A DNA stretch of 64,000 nt, from assembly GCF_964656455.1 (NCBI RefSeq), contig NC_135726.1, positions 6,954,001 through 7,018,000 on the forward strand. Direction: 5' to 3'. Made by a program: the position numbers and the translations under genes. Shown piece by piece: positions 11,020 through 23,319 of the stretch. Source of the DNA: Halichoerus grypus. Taxonomy: Eukaryota; Chordata; Mammalia; Carnivora; Phocidae. The notes under the pieces are model-generated. The model was not told the DNA's origin and ran no database searches. It saw only the letters and a list, made by a program, of their open reading frames with translations. Position 1 is the stretch's first letter; each line of letters starts with the position of its first letter.

Positions 11020-12270
11020 TGTGATAAGGGACTGTTATACATCTTGTGACAATGGAAGAAGACTGTATGATCCCCATTTTACGGATGGGAAACTGAGGTG
11101 TGATGGAATATGGTCTATCATTATGGCCAAAGACACAAGGTTTAGGCCAAGAAGACACAGCCCTCTTAGCCGGGCCACCTCCTCTGTTATTAGGGATAAT
11201 AACACTCACAGAGTGGAGAGAGAGAACAGAATGAAATCATGAAGTAGTCCAAGTAGCTCGGCCCATGTCCAGACAGCAGAGGTGCGCAGTACATGTTCGT
11301 GCTCTTATTCCTGTCAGGATGAGTCACCGCTGGCCAAAAGGCCTCCCCACCCAGGCCTGGGGCTGGCTTATAATGAGTTATCTGCAAGCGTCCCCGCCTT
11401 GCTTGTGGCCACCTGGGCACACCATAAACAGCTGGCTGGTGGGAGGGATGCTGTGGGGTTGTGGGGTGGTTCTTTTCTTCACAAAACAAATGGAGCACAA
11501 AGCAAACCGAAATGGAAAGCACCCTGGCCTAGGAGGCAGGACATGGGCGTGAATCCCAGGGAAGCCACCAGCATGCAGCAGGGGCTCAGTGGGGAGCTGC
11601 AAGCATGATGTTGGAGGCCCCTGCTGCCACCTGATCCCCCTGGGCCTCATCACCCTATTTTATAATATGACATGGCAAACTCAGATGCCAGTACCATCCG
11701 CAGGTCTGACATTCTAGGAGTCTGGCTGGACGCTCTAATCCTTTATTGGCTTAATTCATGGGAGTTCCGTTTAACAAGAATACTCATTGTGCCTTCTGAC
11801 CTTAGGGGCTCACATCTACCGATAGAGCCTAGTAAGTTGCTCAGGAGCTTCTACAAGACTATGAGGGAGGGGACCAGCTGGGATCACAGATGGAAGCCAG
11901 TTTTCCTAAACCAGCAGGTCAAGCCCGCACCCTCGTCATTCTGCCCTGTCTCCTGAGCCCTGTGCAACCACCCTCAGAGGCCTGGTCTCCTGGGTGTGGT
12001 TCCCAGGAGGGTCCTGGACAAATAAGGGTCAGGAGCCTCCTCCCCTCAGGAACATGAAATCACAATTGGCCTGGGCTTTGCTCCAGGTTCCTGGCCTTAA
12101 ATGGAGAAGGTTCAGAAGGCCCAAAGAAGCGGGGCGGGGAGAGTCTGAGAGGCTGAAGGTCTGAGGCAGGGCTGAGCTCCCATAACAATACTAGGAACCT
12201 GGCTTCAGGGGCTGGGTTGAAAGTGGGCAGTACAGCTTTGGCATACAAAGTTATGTTAGAAAACTGAAAA
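11020..12270. other. Intronic stretch with MIR remnant, otherwise unrecognised
   Basis: A MIR-minus piece at about 11060-11110 (CCCCATTTTACGGATGGGAA). The rest of this part of BCO1 intron 5 holds no recognised repeat or exon. Confidence 0.55.
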
Positions 12271-12284
12271 AAAAATGGATGGAA

Positions 12285-12445
12285 GGTACGATGTTTGATG
12301 GGCGGATGGATGGATGGACAGACAGGTGGTTGGATGGATGATGGATGGATAGGTAGACAGATGGATGATGGATAGTTGGGATGGATGATGGATGGACAGA
12401 CAGATGGATGGATAGGTAAATGGTGGATGAATAATGGATAAATTA
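12285..12445 (+). repeat. (GGAT)n-type degenerate tetranucleotide array
   Basis: Repeated GGAT/GATG units interspersed with AGACAG variants, about 160 bp, in BCO1 intron 5 about 240 bp from exon 5. Confidence 0.92.
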
Positions 12446-12686
12446 ATGAATCAATGAACTGGAGCCTAAAGAAAAGCAGGTTAGAATAGGAAAGGAATTT
12501 ATTCTTTCAAAAGGAAGTCTGGCAACATCTCTTTTCCCCTGAAGGAGAAAAGCGTGTTCATGGTCATCTGAATCACCCATGAGGGAAAGTGTCAGATTGA
12601 GTCTTATGTCATCAATAAAAATCAGAACTCTTTGGAGGTAGCCACCCTTGGCATCTGTCCTTCATGATATCCGCAGAATGACCCAC

Positions 12687-12834
12687 CTGGTACAGTGGCA
12701 AGGATCTTAAAGATCACATATTTCGTCTTCCCCTTGTCCATGATGGATGTGCCCATATTAAGAACATTTCCGGCTGCATCATAATGAGGATGTGCTGTTG
12801 CCAGATTTACAGCCACGTATTTGCGATAATCAAC
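12687..12834 (-). CDS. BCO1: BCO1 coding exon 5 (iron ligand His172)
   Basis: The 148-bp exon encodes residues 158-206. It contains NLATAHPHYDAAGNV, whose first histidine falls at residue 172 of this model, the same number as the first Fe(II) ligand of human BCO1. It ends ATVP plus one base before donor GTGGGT (12686 down). Compared with the human sequence as I recall it, FKIL replaces FKIP near the exon end; this needs an alignment to confirm. Reading past the donor gives only a short open extension and is not coding. Confidence 0.96.
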
Positions 12835-13840
12835 CTGCAAAATGATAACCACCTGCTTTTACAAATGGGGGGAGGGTGAAACTTGATGAAAAGCACCTAC
12901 TTCTAGGTTGAGAGAGATGAGGGCTACTTTTGCCTATCTCCTGATGTGAAAATAAGGCAGACTTCACCTTTAAAGAGGATGTTTACCCGTGTGACCTGAT
13001 AGCACCTCATGGGTGGCCTCCTACAGCACAGAGGCTGCAGGGGAGTCGGTGAGCCATGTGTCTTTTCTGTGATGGTTGTTGCAACCCTGCCCCCTGGCCC
13101 TGAGGGTGTCCTCAGCATGGCAGCAGGATTCCTCGACACAGAGCAATGACCTGCACAGAGAGGCAGCCTTAGCACTAATCTTAACCGCTGCTTTGTCTTT
13201 CTGCTTACATCATTTAAATTCTCCCCTTTTGCCTGCCACAGAGGCATAAATCTCCAGGCCTCTCTCATAGGATTATTCTGGGAACAGAGAGTTACAAAAA
13301 CACTTGGTCAAAGCGAAACTTGACTAACAAGCCCAGTAATGACCCCCCATCCCCAGCAGGGCACAGCCACAGAATAATGTGTGGCTGAGGAAACAACTGT
13401 CCTCCTCTCTTCCCCCAGAAGAGCATGACCTCTGGCCAAAAGTCAGGCAAGGCTTCATTCTCTCTTAGTATTTCCTCTCTGAGGCTTTGTGGAAAGCATA
13501 CATCAGTTGGACCTATGCCACCCAGCTTAAAAGCTGCTGGACATAATTTCGCAGCTAAGAAAAGTATTCCCTTTAACAGATCGTTAAAATGTATTGAGAA
13601 GACATTGAGGCTTTGAATAGCCAGCTGGAGAAAAAATGAGTGGGTCTATTGATTTTCATGAAAATGTTGATTTGATTCTGCCCAGGAAAGGTATCTGCTT
13701 GGGTATTTATTTTTGTCCTCTTGCTTTCTGCCTAAGGTCTCCCTCTTCAGGTCAATACCAGGTAGGGCTGCTCCAGTCCGGGCAATCCAGTACAGCCATT
13801 CATTCAAACTCCCATTAAGCTCCCACTCGGTGCCAAGATG
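12835..13840. other. BCO1 intron 4, first part
   Basis: No gene or clear repeat recognised; ordinary intronic sequence. Confidence 0.5.
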
Positions 13841-13847
13841 GTGGACA

Positions 13848-14237
13848 ATGTTGTGGGTTGAATTGTGTCTTCCAAAATGATATGTTGAAGCCCCAAACCT
13901 TGGTATGTATATTTGGAAACAGGGCCTTTGTAGATGTAATCAAGTTAAAATGAGGTAATTCTGGATGGAGGTGCGCCCTAATCCAATGATTTGTATCTCT
14001 AGAAGAGATTGGAGTGATGCATCTATAAGCCAAGGAACACCGAGGATTCCTGGCAGCCACCAAAGGCTGGAAGAGAGAAGCCAGCATCTTCCCCTGGAGG
14101 CTTCAGAGAGAGCATGGCTCCGAGGACACCCCGATTTCAGATTTCCAGCCTCCAGAATGTGAGAGAATAAATCGCTGTTGTTCTAACCCACCTAGTTTGT
14201 GGTACTTTGCTTCGGTAGCCCTAAGAATAAACACAGA
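13848..14237 (+). mobile_element. MLT1-type MaLR LTR
   Basis: Starts TGTTGTGGGTTGAATTGTGT and contains AAATGATATGTTGAAGCCCC, GGGCCTTTGTAGATGTAATC, TTCCAGCCTCCAGAATGTGA and CACCTAGTTTGTGGTACTTT, the classical MLT1 order. Solo LTR of an ancient ERVL-MaLR retrotransposon; no internal genes. Confidence 0.88.
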
Positions 14238-14436
14238 CACAGAGATGAAACGACACAGACCTCACCCCAAGAGAGCTTAGAATCTAGTGCTAAGTGCTGT
14301 GCTGGGGAAGCTCAGGATCCAATGGCATTAGAGGAGGGGCTGCCCCCATGAGTTCCTGCAGGCCACATGGCCCAACCCAGGGGGTCTCTCTCTCATGAGC
14401 AGGAACTGATGCTGGTTGTAGTAGATTCACTGGTAC

Positions 14437-14584
14437 CTTCTCCAGGGTTTCCAGAGTCTGTGGGTTGACTTTCCTGATGTAATTGGTCTCTGTGGTCGCA
14501 TAGAAGTCTTCTCCACACTTCATGATGTTAATCAGGCAGTTGTCTGTGAAATCAGGGATGGTATGGGACAAGTAGGTGAATGCT
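14437..14584 (-). CDS. BCO1: BCO1 coding exon 4
   Basis: The 148-bp exon encodes residues 108-157, with YLSHTIPDFTDNCLINIMK and NYIRKVNPQTLETLEK, matching the second propeller blade region of BCO1. The acceptor CCACAG precedes the exon, and the donor is GTACCA from 14436. The exon ends on a complete codon (phase 0). An MLT1-type LTR sits about 200 bp into the downstream intron. Confidence 0.96.
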
Positions 14585-15440
14585 CTGTGGAGGAAAGCAG
14601 ATCAAGAGCAAATCAATGGCTGTGTCTACCCAGCTGGAAAGTTCTGCTCAAGATGGCTTTAGTTTTCCTACCACTTAAAATGCTCTACAATTCAAGGGGA
14701 AAAAGTTCCAAGTCCCAAAGGATCACTTGAGGAATCTGGAGGACTTGGAGATCAAGTTGCTCGAAGATACCACTGTGTTGAATTAGCTAAGAAGTGAGTC
14801 ATCTGGGACAAGATGGCCACCAACTGAACCCTCCTGGGCTCTCAAAAATCCAAAGGTCTCCCACACCAGAGACACCAAGAGCTGGTAGGTTGTTCTGAAA
14901 TATTTTAAGAATTTCTACAGAAATCTTATGTATCCATCCATAATGGCCCCCTAAGGCTAGCAAAACAGCTAATCCTTGCTTTTGGAAGGAATGAGAGTCC
15001 ACAATGGACACTCTGAATTTGTCCAGGAAATTAGTTTTTTTTTTTCTTTAAAGGAAAGTAAACAAATTATGAGAGAAAAACTCATCATTAGTTTGATCAG
15101 AAGATCCTGGATCCGTGTATTGGTTAGTGCTCCCCCTGCTGGTGAATGGTGAAGCAGCAAAGACGCCCGACAAGCGGTGGTTTTGCGTTCCTTCCCTCCC
15201 CACTCCATCCCCTCCCCACCCCCTGCCTGGCTCCTCCCCCGCCTGCAAATGCCAGTTCAGTGCTTGCTGTGTGCCAGCCCCAGCACTGGATCCTGGAACT
15301 GGAAAGATGACGTCAGTTCCAGAAAAGCAGGAGCAATCTTCCATCTCTGGACCAGTCTACTGCTAGCACATTTCCTAACTCGTCTATATCCAAAGAGTAT
15401 CAGGAAGGAGACACTGACAGTGGGTCTGATTCCCTGGCCA
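14585..15440. other. BCO1 intron 3, first part
   Basis: Nothing recognised apart from a short polyT (15035-15046). No exon-like segment. Confidence 0.5.
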
Positions 15441-15539
15441 ACAGTTTAATCATCAAGCCTGCACTACATTCATAGTCATCATAGCCCAGATGATTTGAAA
15501 CGTATTCAACTAAAAACCTTTCCCAATCTCTTTCTCTCA

Positions 15540-16020
15540 TTTGCCAGTTTCCCACCTCACAGATCCTCCCACTTTCTCTACACACATACAAGCAAAAATA
15601 AATCCAGATTTCTTCTTGCTTTTTTACACAAAACATAGCATATCATATGCTCTTTCTACACCTTATTCCGCCCTGTGCCCACCACTCAACAAGGTATCTG
15701 GGAAATCTTTCCATTCAGCACATAGGGAGCATCCTCATCACCCCTCATCTTTTTTTTGCTCCTGCCTGGTATTTTCTTGTACAGCTTCACTCTTATTTAT
15801 TTAACTACCCTTCTGTTGATGAGCATTTGGGTTATGTTCAGTTCCTCATTATAACAAATGATGCAGCCATGGATAACATTGTACGTTTGCCATTCCAGAC
15901 GTGAGCAAGCCTATCTCTAGACTAAAGAGAACGTGCGTTTATAATTTTTGAGACATAATTCCAAATTGCTCTCCTACCAGCCATATGGAAAAATACCTAA
16001 TAATCTGTCAGATGCCCTTT
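15540..16020 (-). mobile_element. Ancient L1-like 3' fragment
   Basis: Antisense L1 wording such as CCTTCTGTTGATGAGCATTT, GTTCCTCATTATAACAAATG and ATGCAGCCATGGATAACATT; degenerate. Confidence 0.6.
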
Positions 16021-16185
16021 GCCTCTTGCTATCAGTGATCAAGAACTGTGTGCCATAGACGGGCAAAGCCTGGCCAGGTGAAGGTTTTCATGTACTCTAC
16101 AGAGGATTGTCAGAGGAAAGGATGCTGGTTGTTTTGACCACCGAGGATATCAAAAAGCATGACCAGATTCAAAACGGACAGTTAC

Positions 16186-16315
16186 TTGGAAAATATGTTT
16201 TTGCAGGGGTCTGGATAGGCCATTGTTCCAAACTCTGATACCACAATCCTATTGGCCTCGATGTTGGCGTTGTAGGTATCACTTCTCAGGTATTTGCTCC
16301 TGTAATAGACTTCAC
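16186..16315 (-). CDS. BCO1: BCO1 coding exon 3
   Basis: The 130-bp exon encodes residues 64-107, with [14 protein letters not shown] and [12 protein letters not shown]. The family pattern of a strand followed by a PDPC-containing loop is intact. The acceptor is TTTAG just above 16315 and the donor GTAACT starts at 16185. Phase changes from 1 to 2: the last codon AA|A is completed by exon 4. Intron 2 upstream (8.8 kb) is the largest complete BCO1 intron here and is rich in repeats. Confidence 0.96.
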
Positions 16316-16429
16316 CTAAAAGAGAAGATGCAGAATCATCCAGGCTGACACTTTTACAGTCATTTTTAAGGTCAATTTCAGTCAATGTAGGGGTATTACA
16401 GAAGGAAAGGTGAGTTCAGTAGGATGGTG

Positions 16430-16600
16430 CCCTTTAGTGTGTGCTGGCTACAAGGAGCATTTGCAGTGAGCTCTCACACACATTTCCTCACTTGAGACAA
16501 CAATATGGCAAGGTAAGTATCCGTATGAGCTCCATTTACATAGCAGGGGACTGAGGCTCAGACATGTTTAGTCACCTTGCCAAGAGGTGCTGATCTGGCC
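16430..16600 (-). repeat. MIR fragment
   Basis: CAGGGGACTGAGGCTCAGAC and CACCTTGCCAAGAGG fit minus-oriented MIR. In BCO1 intron 2. Confidence 0.55.
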
Positions 16601-16934
16601 CATTGACCATCTCTTCCACCATGCTAGTATCCCTCTAGGGAAGGTCCGGATTTGGAGGACTGGTCCAGAAGGCCTCATACTTGGGCTGGGTTTCCCCAGG
16701 ACCTGGTTTAGCCCTAGAAACCTTCCATTGACCATTTCAGCCCCTGGAGTAATATTTGATACCTACTACAGCCAGAGGATGACCTAGCACCTGATTCCAT
16801 ATACGGTAAAGTGCTAGTACCTGTGTGGAGGTCTCATTCACATAGACACTGGAGAAAATCTAACTCACTGCATACAAGCAGGGACTCTTGACCAGTTCAT
16901 CAAGACCAACCTGAAAATGTATGTATGTTTCTAG

Positions 16935-17315
16935 ACCCGTATTAGGTTCCTATGGCTGTTGTAACAAATTACCCAAACTTAGTGGCTCAAAATGACACAA
17001 ATTTGTTATCTTACCATTTTGGAAGATGTAGCCGGAATGGATCTTACAGGCCTAAAAAGCAAGGTGTCAGCAGGGAAATCTATTTCTGGCTTTTCTAGCT
17101 TCTAGAAGTTGCCTGCATTGCTTGGCTTATGGTCACATGACTCTGACCTCTGATTCTATGGTCACATCTTTTCTGACTCTGACCTCCCTCTTTCCCTTGT
17201 GATGACGCTTGTAATTACACTGAGCCCACCTGGATAATCTCTCCACCTCAAGGTCCTTAACTTAATCACATCTGCAAAGACCCTTTTACTTTGCAGAGTC
17301 ATATAATATAGTCAT
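16935..17315 (-). mobile_element. MLT1-type MaLR LTR
   Basis: Minus orientation: TATTAGGTTCCTATGGCTGT, TAACAAATTACCCAAACTTA, AACTTAATCACATCTGCAAA. Solo LTR in BCO1 intron 2. Confidence 0.75.
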
Positions 17316-17319
17316 AGGT

Positions 17320-17900
17320 TCCTTCTGGAAGAGAAAGGGGAGCAGGGGTGGGGGAGAAGAGAGGAGAGAGCTGAGGAGGCCCAGCTGGGAGTGGATGGAT
17401 CAGGAAAGGCTTCCTGGAGGAGGTGGGACTTGAAATAGCCCTTGGAAGATGAATAAAATTATTTGCCCTCCATAGACTGGGGAGGTGGCAAGTAGGAGAG
17501 AGTAGCGCATTTCCATTCACTCTTCCTTGAAAGTCTGAAAGCAAAGGCCTGGAGGTGGGAAAGGCAGCCCACCTCCTGCAGGACTGAGTAACATGGTTTT
17601 CAGCATGAGGCAGGGGCTTGGGAGCAGCAGGAATGGGATGAGGTTAAGGGGTGGGGGCTCTACTGGCATATATGAGGCTTTCAAACCATTTGGTGGACAA
17701 TTTGAAACCTCTAGGTTTTTAAATTTTTATTTAATTTTGCTGTTAATTAGCAAGTGACGTGTTGATTTTTCCCTGCTATAGAATACATTCTTTGCTGTAA
17801 TATAATATATGCTTCCAATGTTGGTTCAAATATAATATGCAAAAAGTCCAGGTCATACTGACATTTCACTCCCATAAAACAAGTTGATTAGAGAAATATC
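17320..17900. repeat. L2-like fragment and AT-rich sequence
   Basis: GAAAGGCTTCCTGGAGGAGG and GAAGTCTGAAAGC-like wording resemble L2; beyond 17700 only AT-rich sequence. Confidence 0.45.
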
Positions 17901-17999
17901 CATCATGTATCCACTGTCATGATGATGGGCTTAGGAGAGAACACCTTCCCAAGAAATTCTTGTCTGGTGACTTTTTATATCTAAGAAAGGAAACAGGGC

Positions 18000-19450
18000 T
18001 AAGAGCTAACATTTATTGTGCACATGTGTGCTAAGTACTGTGTGGACACTTTATGTGTATTTTTTCTGGTTTGATTCTAAAACATTGGAAATGTTAAGAA
18101 TACATCAACCAGAAATGTGTTCTTCAGGGGGGAAAAAAATCAACCTAATGTCATTTGCTAATCAACAACAAAATAAGAAAATTTAAGCACTTGAAGGTTT
18201 CAAATTTCTTACCAAATGAAGTACAAGGGGCTTAGGCACTCATGACCCTGCAGGCCCAGTTCCAGTGAGTAAAACTGAGGCACAGAGAGGTTAAGTACCT
18301 TGCTTTAAGCCACACAGCTAGGGAGGGGTAAGCTGGATTCAAAGCTGACACAGCCACCACCGTGAGTTTGACCATTCCGTCTGATCCTTGTTATTAAAAA
18401 CGCACCTCTGGAAATGGGCTACCATAACTGCATGGCTTGCTGGAGCTTCACAAACTGAACCGACCCATATGAACTACATCCTAGTTAACAGAACATGAGA
18501 ACCCCCTGGAGGCCCCTCATAACTTGTCCAGTCACAAGTTTCTCCCCTCCCCTCCCCACAAGCCACTATTTTGACCCCTAATAGTCTCTATTAGTTTTGC
18601 TCTCGGGATTGCGTTTTCATGTCCATCTCCAAAGGACGTGAGTGTTTGTTTCAGTGGTAAGGACTCCAGCCTGTGCACCTAGATGGAAATAATAGGAATA
18701 ATGGTGATGCTAGTCTTCATAAAATTGGAAGAGACCATGAAAGACCTTCTAGTTCTTTCTCCAGGCTTTGGGAGGTAAACTGTGTGTGCCCAGGGGAAGA
18801 TCACCATCTATCCTATTCTCAAATGTCTTTTCACAGGTGGCTGCTGTGAAAATAAGTATCACTGAGATATTTCAGGAGCGGGGGCTCTGTTCTGGGCCTG
18901 CAGGAAGAAATAGGGAGGAATGACTTTGAGTTAACCCAGCCCTGGGTTCGTGTGTTCAACCAGTATCTATTAATCACCTTGGTGGGCCAGGAAGTGGGGG
19001 CGAGCAGCGTAGTCACATCTCTACCCCTGAGGGGATTCAGGTCTCCAAGTGGCTATGAATCCTACTCTGTCATCTACTGACCATGCGCTTGACCTCGTGT
19101 CAGAGTCAACACTTGGTCCTCTCTGCTCTGATGTGAGGATCATGATATGTTTCTTATGGAGTTGCTGTGATGCTTAAGGCCTGTAAAGCATTCAGCACAT
19201 AGTAGGTGCTCAATAAAAGCTACATATGCTATTGAGATGCAGTGGGTAGAGTGGGCAGGCTTTGGTTCCAGGGTTAGTCCTAATCCCAGCCATGTGACCC
19301 TGGGTGAGTCTCTTTATCTCATTGAACCTCAGTTTTCTCAACTGGAAATTAGGGATCACGCAGCCCTCCCCAGATAGGATTGGCAGTTTTAAATGAGATG
19401 GGATGATACAAGGAGTTAGGCCCATTGGTACACAGCATGCACTTGCTAAG
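18000..19450. repeat. Cluster of MIR/L2 fragments
   Basis: MIR pieces at about 18000-18060 and 18260-18340 (CTGAGGCACAGAGAGGTTAA, minus), 19130-19220 (AAGCATTCAGCACATAGTAG, plus) and 19235-19430 (CATGTGACCCTGGGTGAGTC, GAACCTCAGTTTTCTCAACT, plus). An L2-like piece lies near 18950. Confidence 0.7.
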
Positions 19451-19988
19451 TAATGGCTGTGGAAATTTGGAATTGTCCAACAAAATCCTGGAGGCAGGAA
19501 GACTCAGCTGGGGGTTGGTGAGGCCACACACACTGGTCTTTGGTCACATGCTACATAGACCCTACTTCATGGCACCCTGGTCTCCCCCTGAATCAGCCTG
19601 TCCTTCGCTGGTCACTCTCTGAGGGTCACCACCTACAAGCACCGGCTAAAGTGCTTTCCCTAAAATGCTGAATTAAGTTCACTTGAAATGTAAACACCCA
19701 TCTCGGGCTGGCTGTCAGCAGGTGGCCCATTTCCTATAAACAACCAGCCTCAGAGCACACATGGAGGGTTCAGGGGCCACAGGAAAACATGTCTCTGGAA
19801 TTACTCAAAGCTGACACTCAACTCTGAGGCTGAGATTAAAGAAGGCCACCACACATTCCCCAGAACCTTGCTCCCTGGTGAGCCCCAATTAGCCACATTC
19901 CTTCTAAAGGGACACAAGTAAACAGATGTGCTCCTGCCTGGAATCTTCTAGAATTGGGTCAAGTTTGATATTCTGGGGGGAGTGGGAG

Positions 19989-19989
<1 letters not shown>

Positions 19990-20026
<37 letters not shown>
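19990..20026. repeat. (TA)n microsatellite
   Basis: Uninterrupted TA dinucleotides in BCO1 intron 2; the preceding 19450-19985 shows nothing recognised. Confidence 0.95.
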
Positions 20027-20027
<1 letters not shown>

Positions 20028-20290
20028 ACCTCCAATTTAAGCAAACTTCCAAAAGGCTAGTTTAGAGCTATAATAATTGAAAAAGCTTCGGAAAAGGCTA
20101 AATTCTGGAGAGCTTTTTGTCTCTAAACCTTGGTGATGCTGACTCTTGGAATTCACATGTTCAAATCCTCGTGGGACAACGACCTTGCCTCTAAATAAAA
20201 AATTATCGAAATGTACTGCTGAGGGAGACTTGAGTTCATTCATCTCTATGCCTGCTTTATAAAAATTTTTAATTTTGAAATAATTTTAAG

Positions 20291-20420
20291 GGTGCCTGGG
20301 TGGCTCATTTGGTTAAGTGTCCGAAACTTGATCTCAGCTCAGGTCTTGATCTCAGGGTGATGAGTTCAAGCCCTGTGCTGGGCATGAAGCCTACTTTAAA
20401 AAAAAAACAAAAACAAAAAC
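20291..20420 (+). mobile_element. can-SINE, short
   Basis: GGTGCCTGGGTGGCTCATTT head, CTCAGGTCTTGATCTCAGGG body and an A-rich tail. Approximate target duplication TGAAATAATTTTA / TGAAATTATTTTA at 20276 and 20421. Confidence 0.88.
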
Positions 20421-20765
20421 TGAAATTATTTTAGACTTACAAAAAAGAGCACTCCTATATACCCTTTGTCTGTCTGGCTTCTCCTCCACTCTGCTCCTTT
20501 AGTTAAATCTTAGGTTTTTAAAACATTAACTTTCACTGGTTTCTGCTGAAGGCCACAAACCATTTTTCTATCTTTCTGCTTTCTTATTCCAGTCTTTTCT
20601 TACTGGTTTGGCACTGATTTGGGTTTTCCATGCTGGCTGTACACTCATCACCTGGTGCTTTGAAACAGTGGCAGAAGCCTCAGCCCCACCTCCACGGTGC
20701 ACTGATGAACTTGGTCTTGGGTGGGACAGGGCAGCGAGACTGGAGGTTCACTGCAGAGGTTTTCT

Positions 20766-21176
20766 TTTTTTTTTATTAACACATAATGTATTATTTGTTT
20801 CAGGGGTACAGGTCTGTGATTCATCAGTCTTACACAATTCACAGCACTCACCATAGCACATATCCTCCCCAACGTCCATCACCCAGCCACTCCATTCCTC
20901 CCAACCCCCCCCCCCCGACTCCAGCAACCCTCAGTTTGTTTCCTGAGATTAAGAGTCTCTTATGGTTTGTCTCCCTCTCTGGCTTTGTCTTGTTTCATTT
21001 TTCCCTCCCTTCCCCTATGATCCTCTGTCTTGTTTCTCAAATTCCTCATATCAGTGAGATCATATGACAATTGTCTTTCTCTGATTGACTTATTTTGCTT
21101 AGCATAATACCCTCTAGTTCAATCAACATCGTTGCAAATGGCAAGATTTCATTTTTTGATGGCTGCATAATATTCC

Positions 21177-21223
<47 letters not shown>

Positions 21224-21453
21224 ACCACATCTTCTTTATCCATTCATCTGTCGATGGACATCTAGGCTCTTTCCATAGTTTGGCTATTGTGGACATTACT
21301 GCTATAAACATTGGGGCGCACATGCCCCTTCGGATCACTACATTTGTATCTTTGGGGTAAATACCCAGTAGTGCAATTGCTGGGTTGTAGGGTAGCTCTA
21401 TTTTCAACTTTTTGAGGAACCTCCATACTGCTTTCCAGAATGGCTGCACCAGC
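20766..21453 (-). mobile_element. L1, 5'-truncated, minus, with target duplication
   Basis: The polyT start, 3'UTR and C-terminal ORF2 remnant are readable on the minus strand ([27 protein letters not shown]). Flanked by TCACTGCAGAGGTTTTCT at 20748-20765 and 21454-21471. The ORF2 remnant is interrupted by an expanded (CA)n/(TG)n tract at 21179-21220. Dead element in BCO1 intron 2. Confidence 0.93.
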
Positions 21454-21471
21454 TCACTGCAGAGGTTTTCT

Positions 21472-21650
21472 GAAACCTCAGTGTGCTCAGGGCCATCTAG
21501 GAAATGTGTTAGAAACACCGATACTCTGACTGTGCCCTTCAGGATTATGATTCACTCAGCCCTGGGTGGGGTCTCAGAATTTGGAGCTTTAATCCTAGGG
21601 GATTCCGATGTCAGAGGTACACAAACCACCTTTTGAGAAATATTGGCTTT
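21472..21650. repeat. MER5A-like hAT element
   Basis: TCAGAATTTGGAGCTTTAAT and GGGGATTCCGATGTCAGAGG preserve the MER5A order. The L1 insertion lies at its edge. Confidence 0.5.
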
Positions 21651-21929
21651 GTGTTATCTGTAAATCAGAGAACCCTGCTCACCCTGTGCATGTCCTCTTG
21701 AATCATGTATAGTAGTACTTAACATTTTTGGTTTGTGTTTCTACTCTTGGGGAGTTGAGTGGGGAGCCATTGAGAGTTGTAGAGGAGAGGAGAGATGAGG
21801 CCAGGCTGTGCCTCACTAATGTTGGCAATCTGACAGCCTTGAGAGGATTGGGCTGGAGAGATGAGGAGGGAGGGTAGCCAGCAAGAGGGGGAAGCAGAGC
21901 AGAACAGCATAAGTCTTCGGTCATGAGAT

Positions 21930-22440
21930 TCTAGATTTAGAGAGCATTGGGTTTATATCTGACATCCACCACTTCCTAGCTGTGTGCCTTTGGGCAAGTT
22001 ACTTAGCCTCTCTGGGTGTCAGGCTCATCTGTAAAATCAAGAGGTACCTTCCTCAGAAGCTGTAGTGAGGGCTGAGTTGTGGGTGGGCACAAAGCACTTG
22101 GGCCAGTGGCCAGCAAGCACTCCCTGTAGTGAGTGCTGAAGAGATCGACTGGGAACATATTGCTTCCTTCTCCCAAAACAACCTTTACCTCGTTCATGCC
22201 ATTTGGGCTCCATAAAGAGTTTCCTAGCACCCCTCTGGGCCAGGCCCAGTGCCAGGTAATGAAGACACAACAATTTGAACAGAAACCCTGTGTTCTGGGG
22301 CCTCCCACCCTAGGCTGGAGAATGGCAAGCTGATCATTGCAAAGCAGAGTAGGGTGTGTACCTTCAACACAGGCCAGGTTCAAGAGCAGGATGGGGAAGG
22401 ACGAGTAATTGAGTGGACTCTCTGTACTTCCCATTTTCCA
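21930..22440 (+). repeat. MIR then L2 fragment
   Basis: MIR: CCACTTCCTAGCTGTGTGCC, GGGCAAGTTACTTAGCCTCT, ATCTGTAAAATCAAG. L2-like GGCTGGAGAATGGCAAGCTG follows. Confidence 0.7.
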
Positions 22441-23300
22441 GCCAGTTCCAGATTATGCATAGAATCGAGTCTTTCATGCTATTGCATATTTTTTTAAATT
22501 TTTCTGTATATTATGTTTTGGTATCTTAATAAACCTTTCTGGTTGGAGGAGACTGTCCTTCCCTGGACTAGCCAATTCTTAGAGGTAGCAAAAGGCCCAG
22601 CATATCTGTGAGATGAAAACTAACCATTCCAGAGCCAGATCTCCTCTCTCTGGCCCACGCACTCCAGGAAGCAATATTCCTCTGCCTTCATCACCCCAGG
22701 GCCAGGTGCCAAGCAACCAGAGACCACCCCCGAAGTCCAAAGCCTGCCAGCACTATTCACACCAGCTGATCCTAAGCTGTTTACTCTGTTCCATCTTGTC
22801 TTTCCCTCAGAAACCCCAGGACAGGCCATGGCCTATGTGCTTCCCCTGCTCCTGTCTTCTGCCTCTGGACCACCCTGTTGCTATCCACTGTGGACCGCTG
22901 TGACATGCCGTGCCTCCTAGGACCTGTGAGTATAATAGGCTTTGTTCCCAAGCCTCTCTCTGTCTCCTTTTGTGGTCACACCTAACTGACCATCCCATAA
23001 AAGATAATAAAACAGGTACTTACCTTTGACAATGGATTTTTAGTTTGAAAATCTACTAGAAACCTTTAGAAAGTCTAAGCAGCATGGGTTAACTTTGATC
23101 ATGTGCTGTTTAGCCCACTCAAGGATTTTGGTGGATGGCAGCCATGCTTCTGAAAGACAGCCATGGATTGGTCATCCCCTACTAGTTCTCTTGTCCCCAG
23201 AGTCTCTATGGAAGGATGTGGAAACCACCATTCAGTAAGCTGTGAGGGCTCACTTAAGCTACCTGCCGTTTCTCAGGGGGATGTGTGGGGGTGGGAGGAG
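22440..23300. other. Unrecognised part of BCO1 intron 2
   Basis: No gene, exon-like segment or clear repeat found; open frames here lack supporting signals. Confidence 0.5.
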
Positions 23301-23319
23301 GAGAGCAGGGATGGTTGCA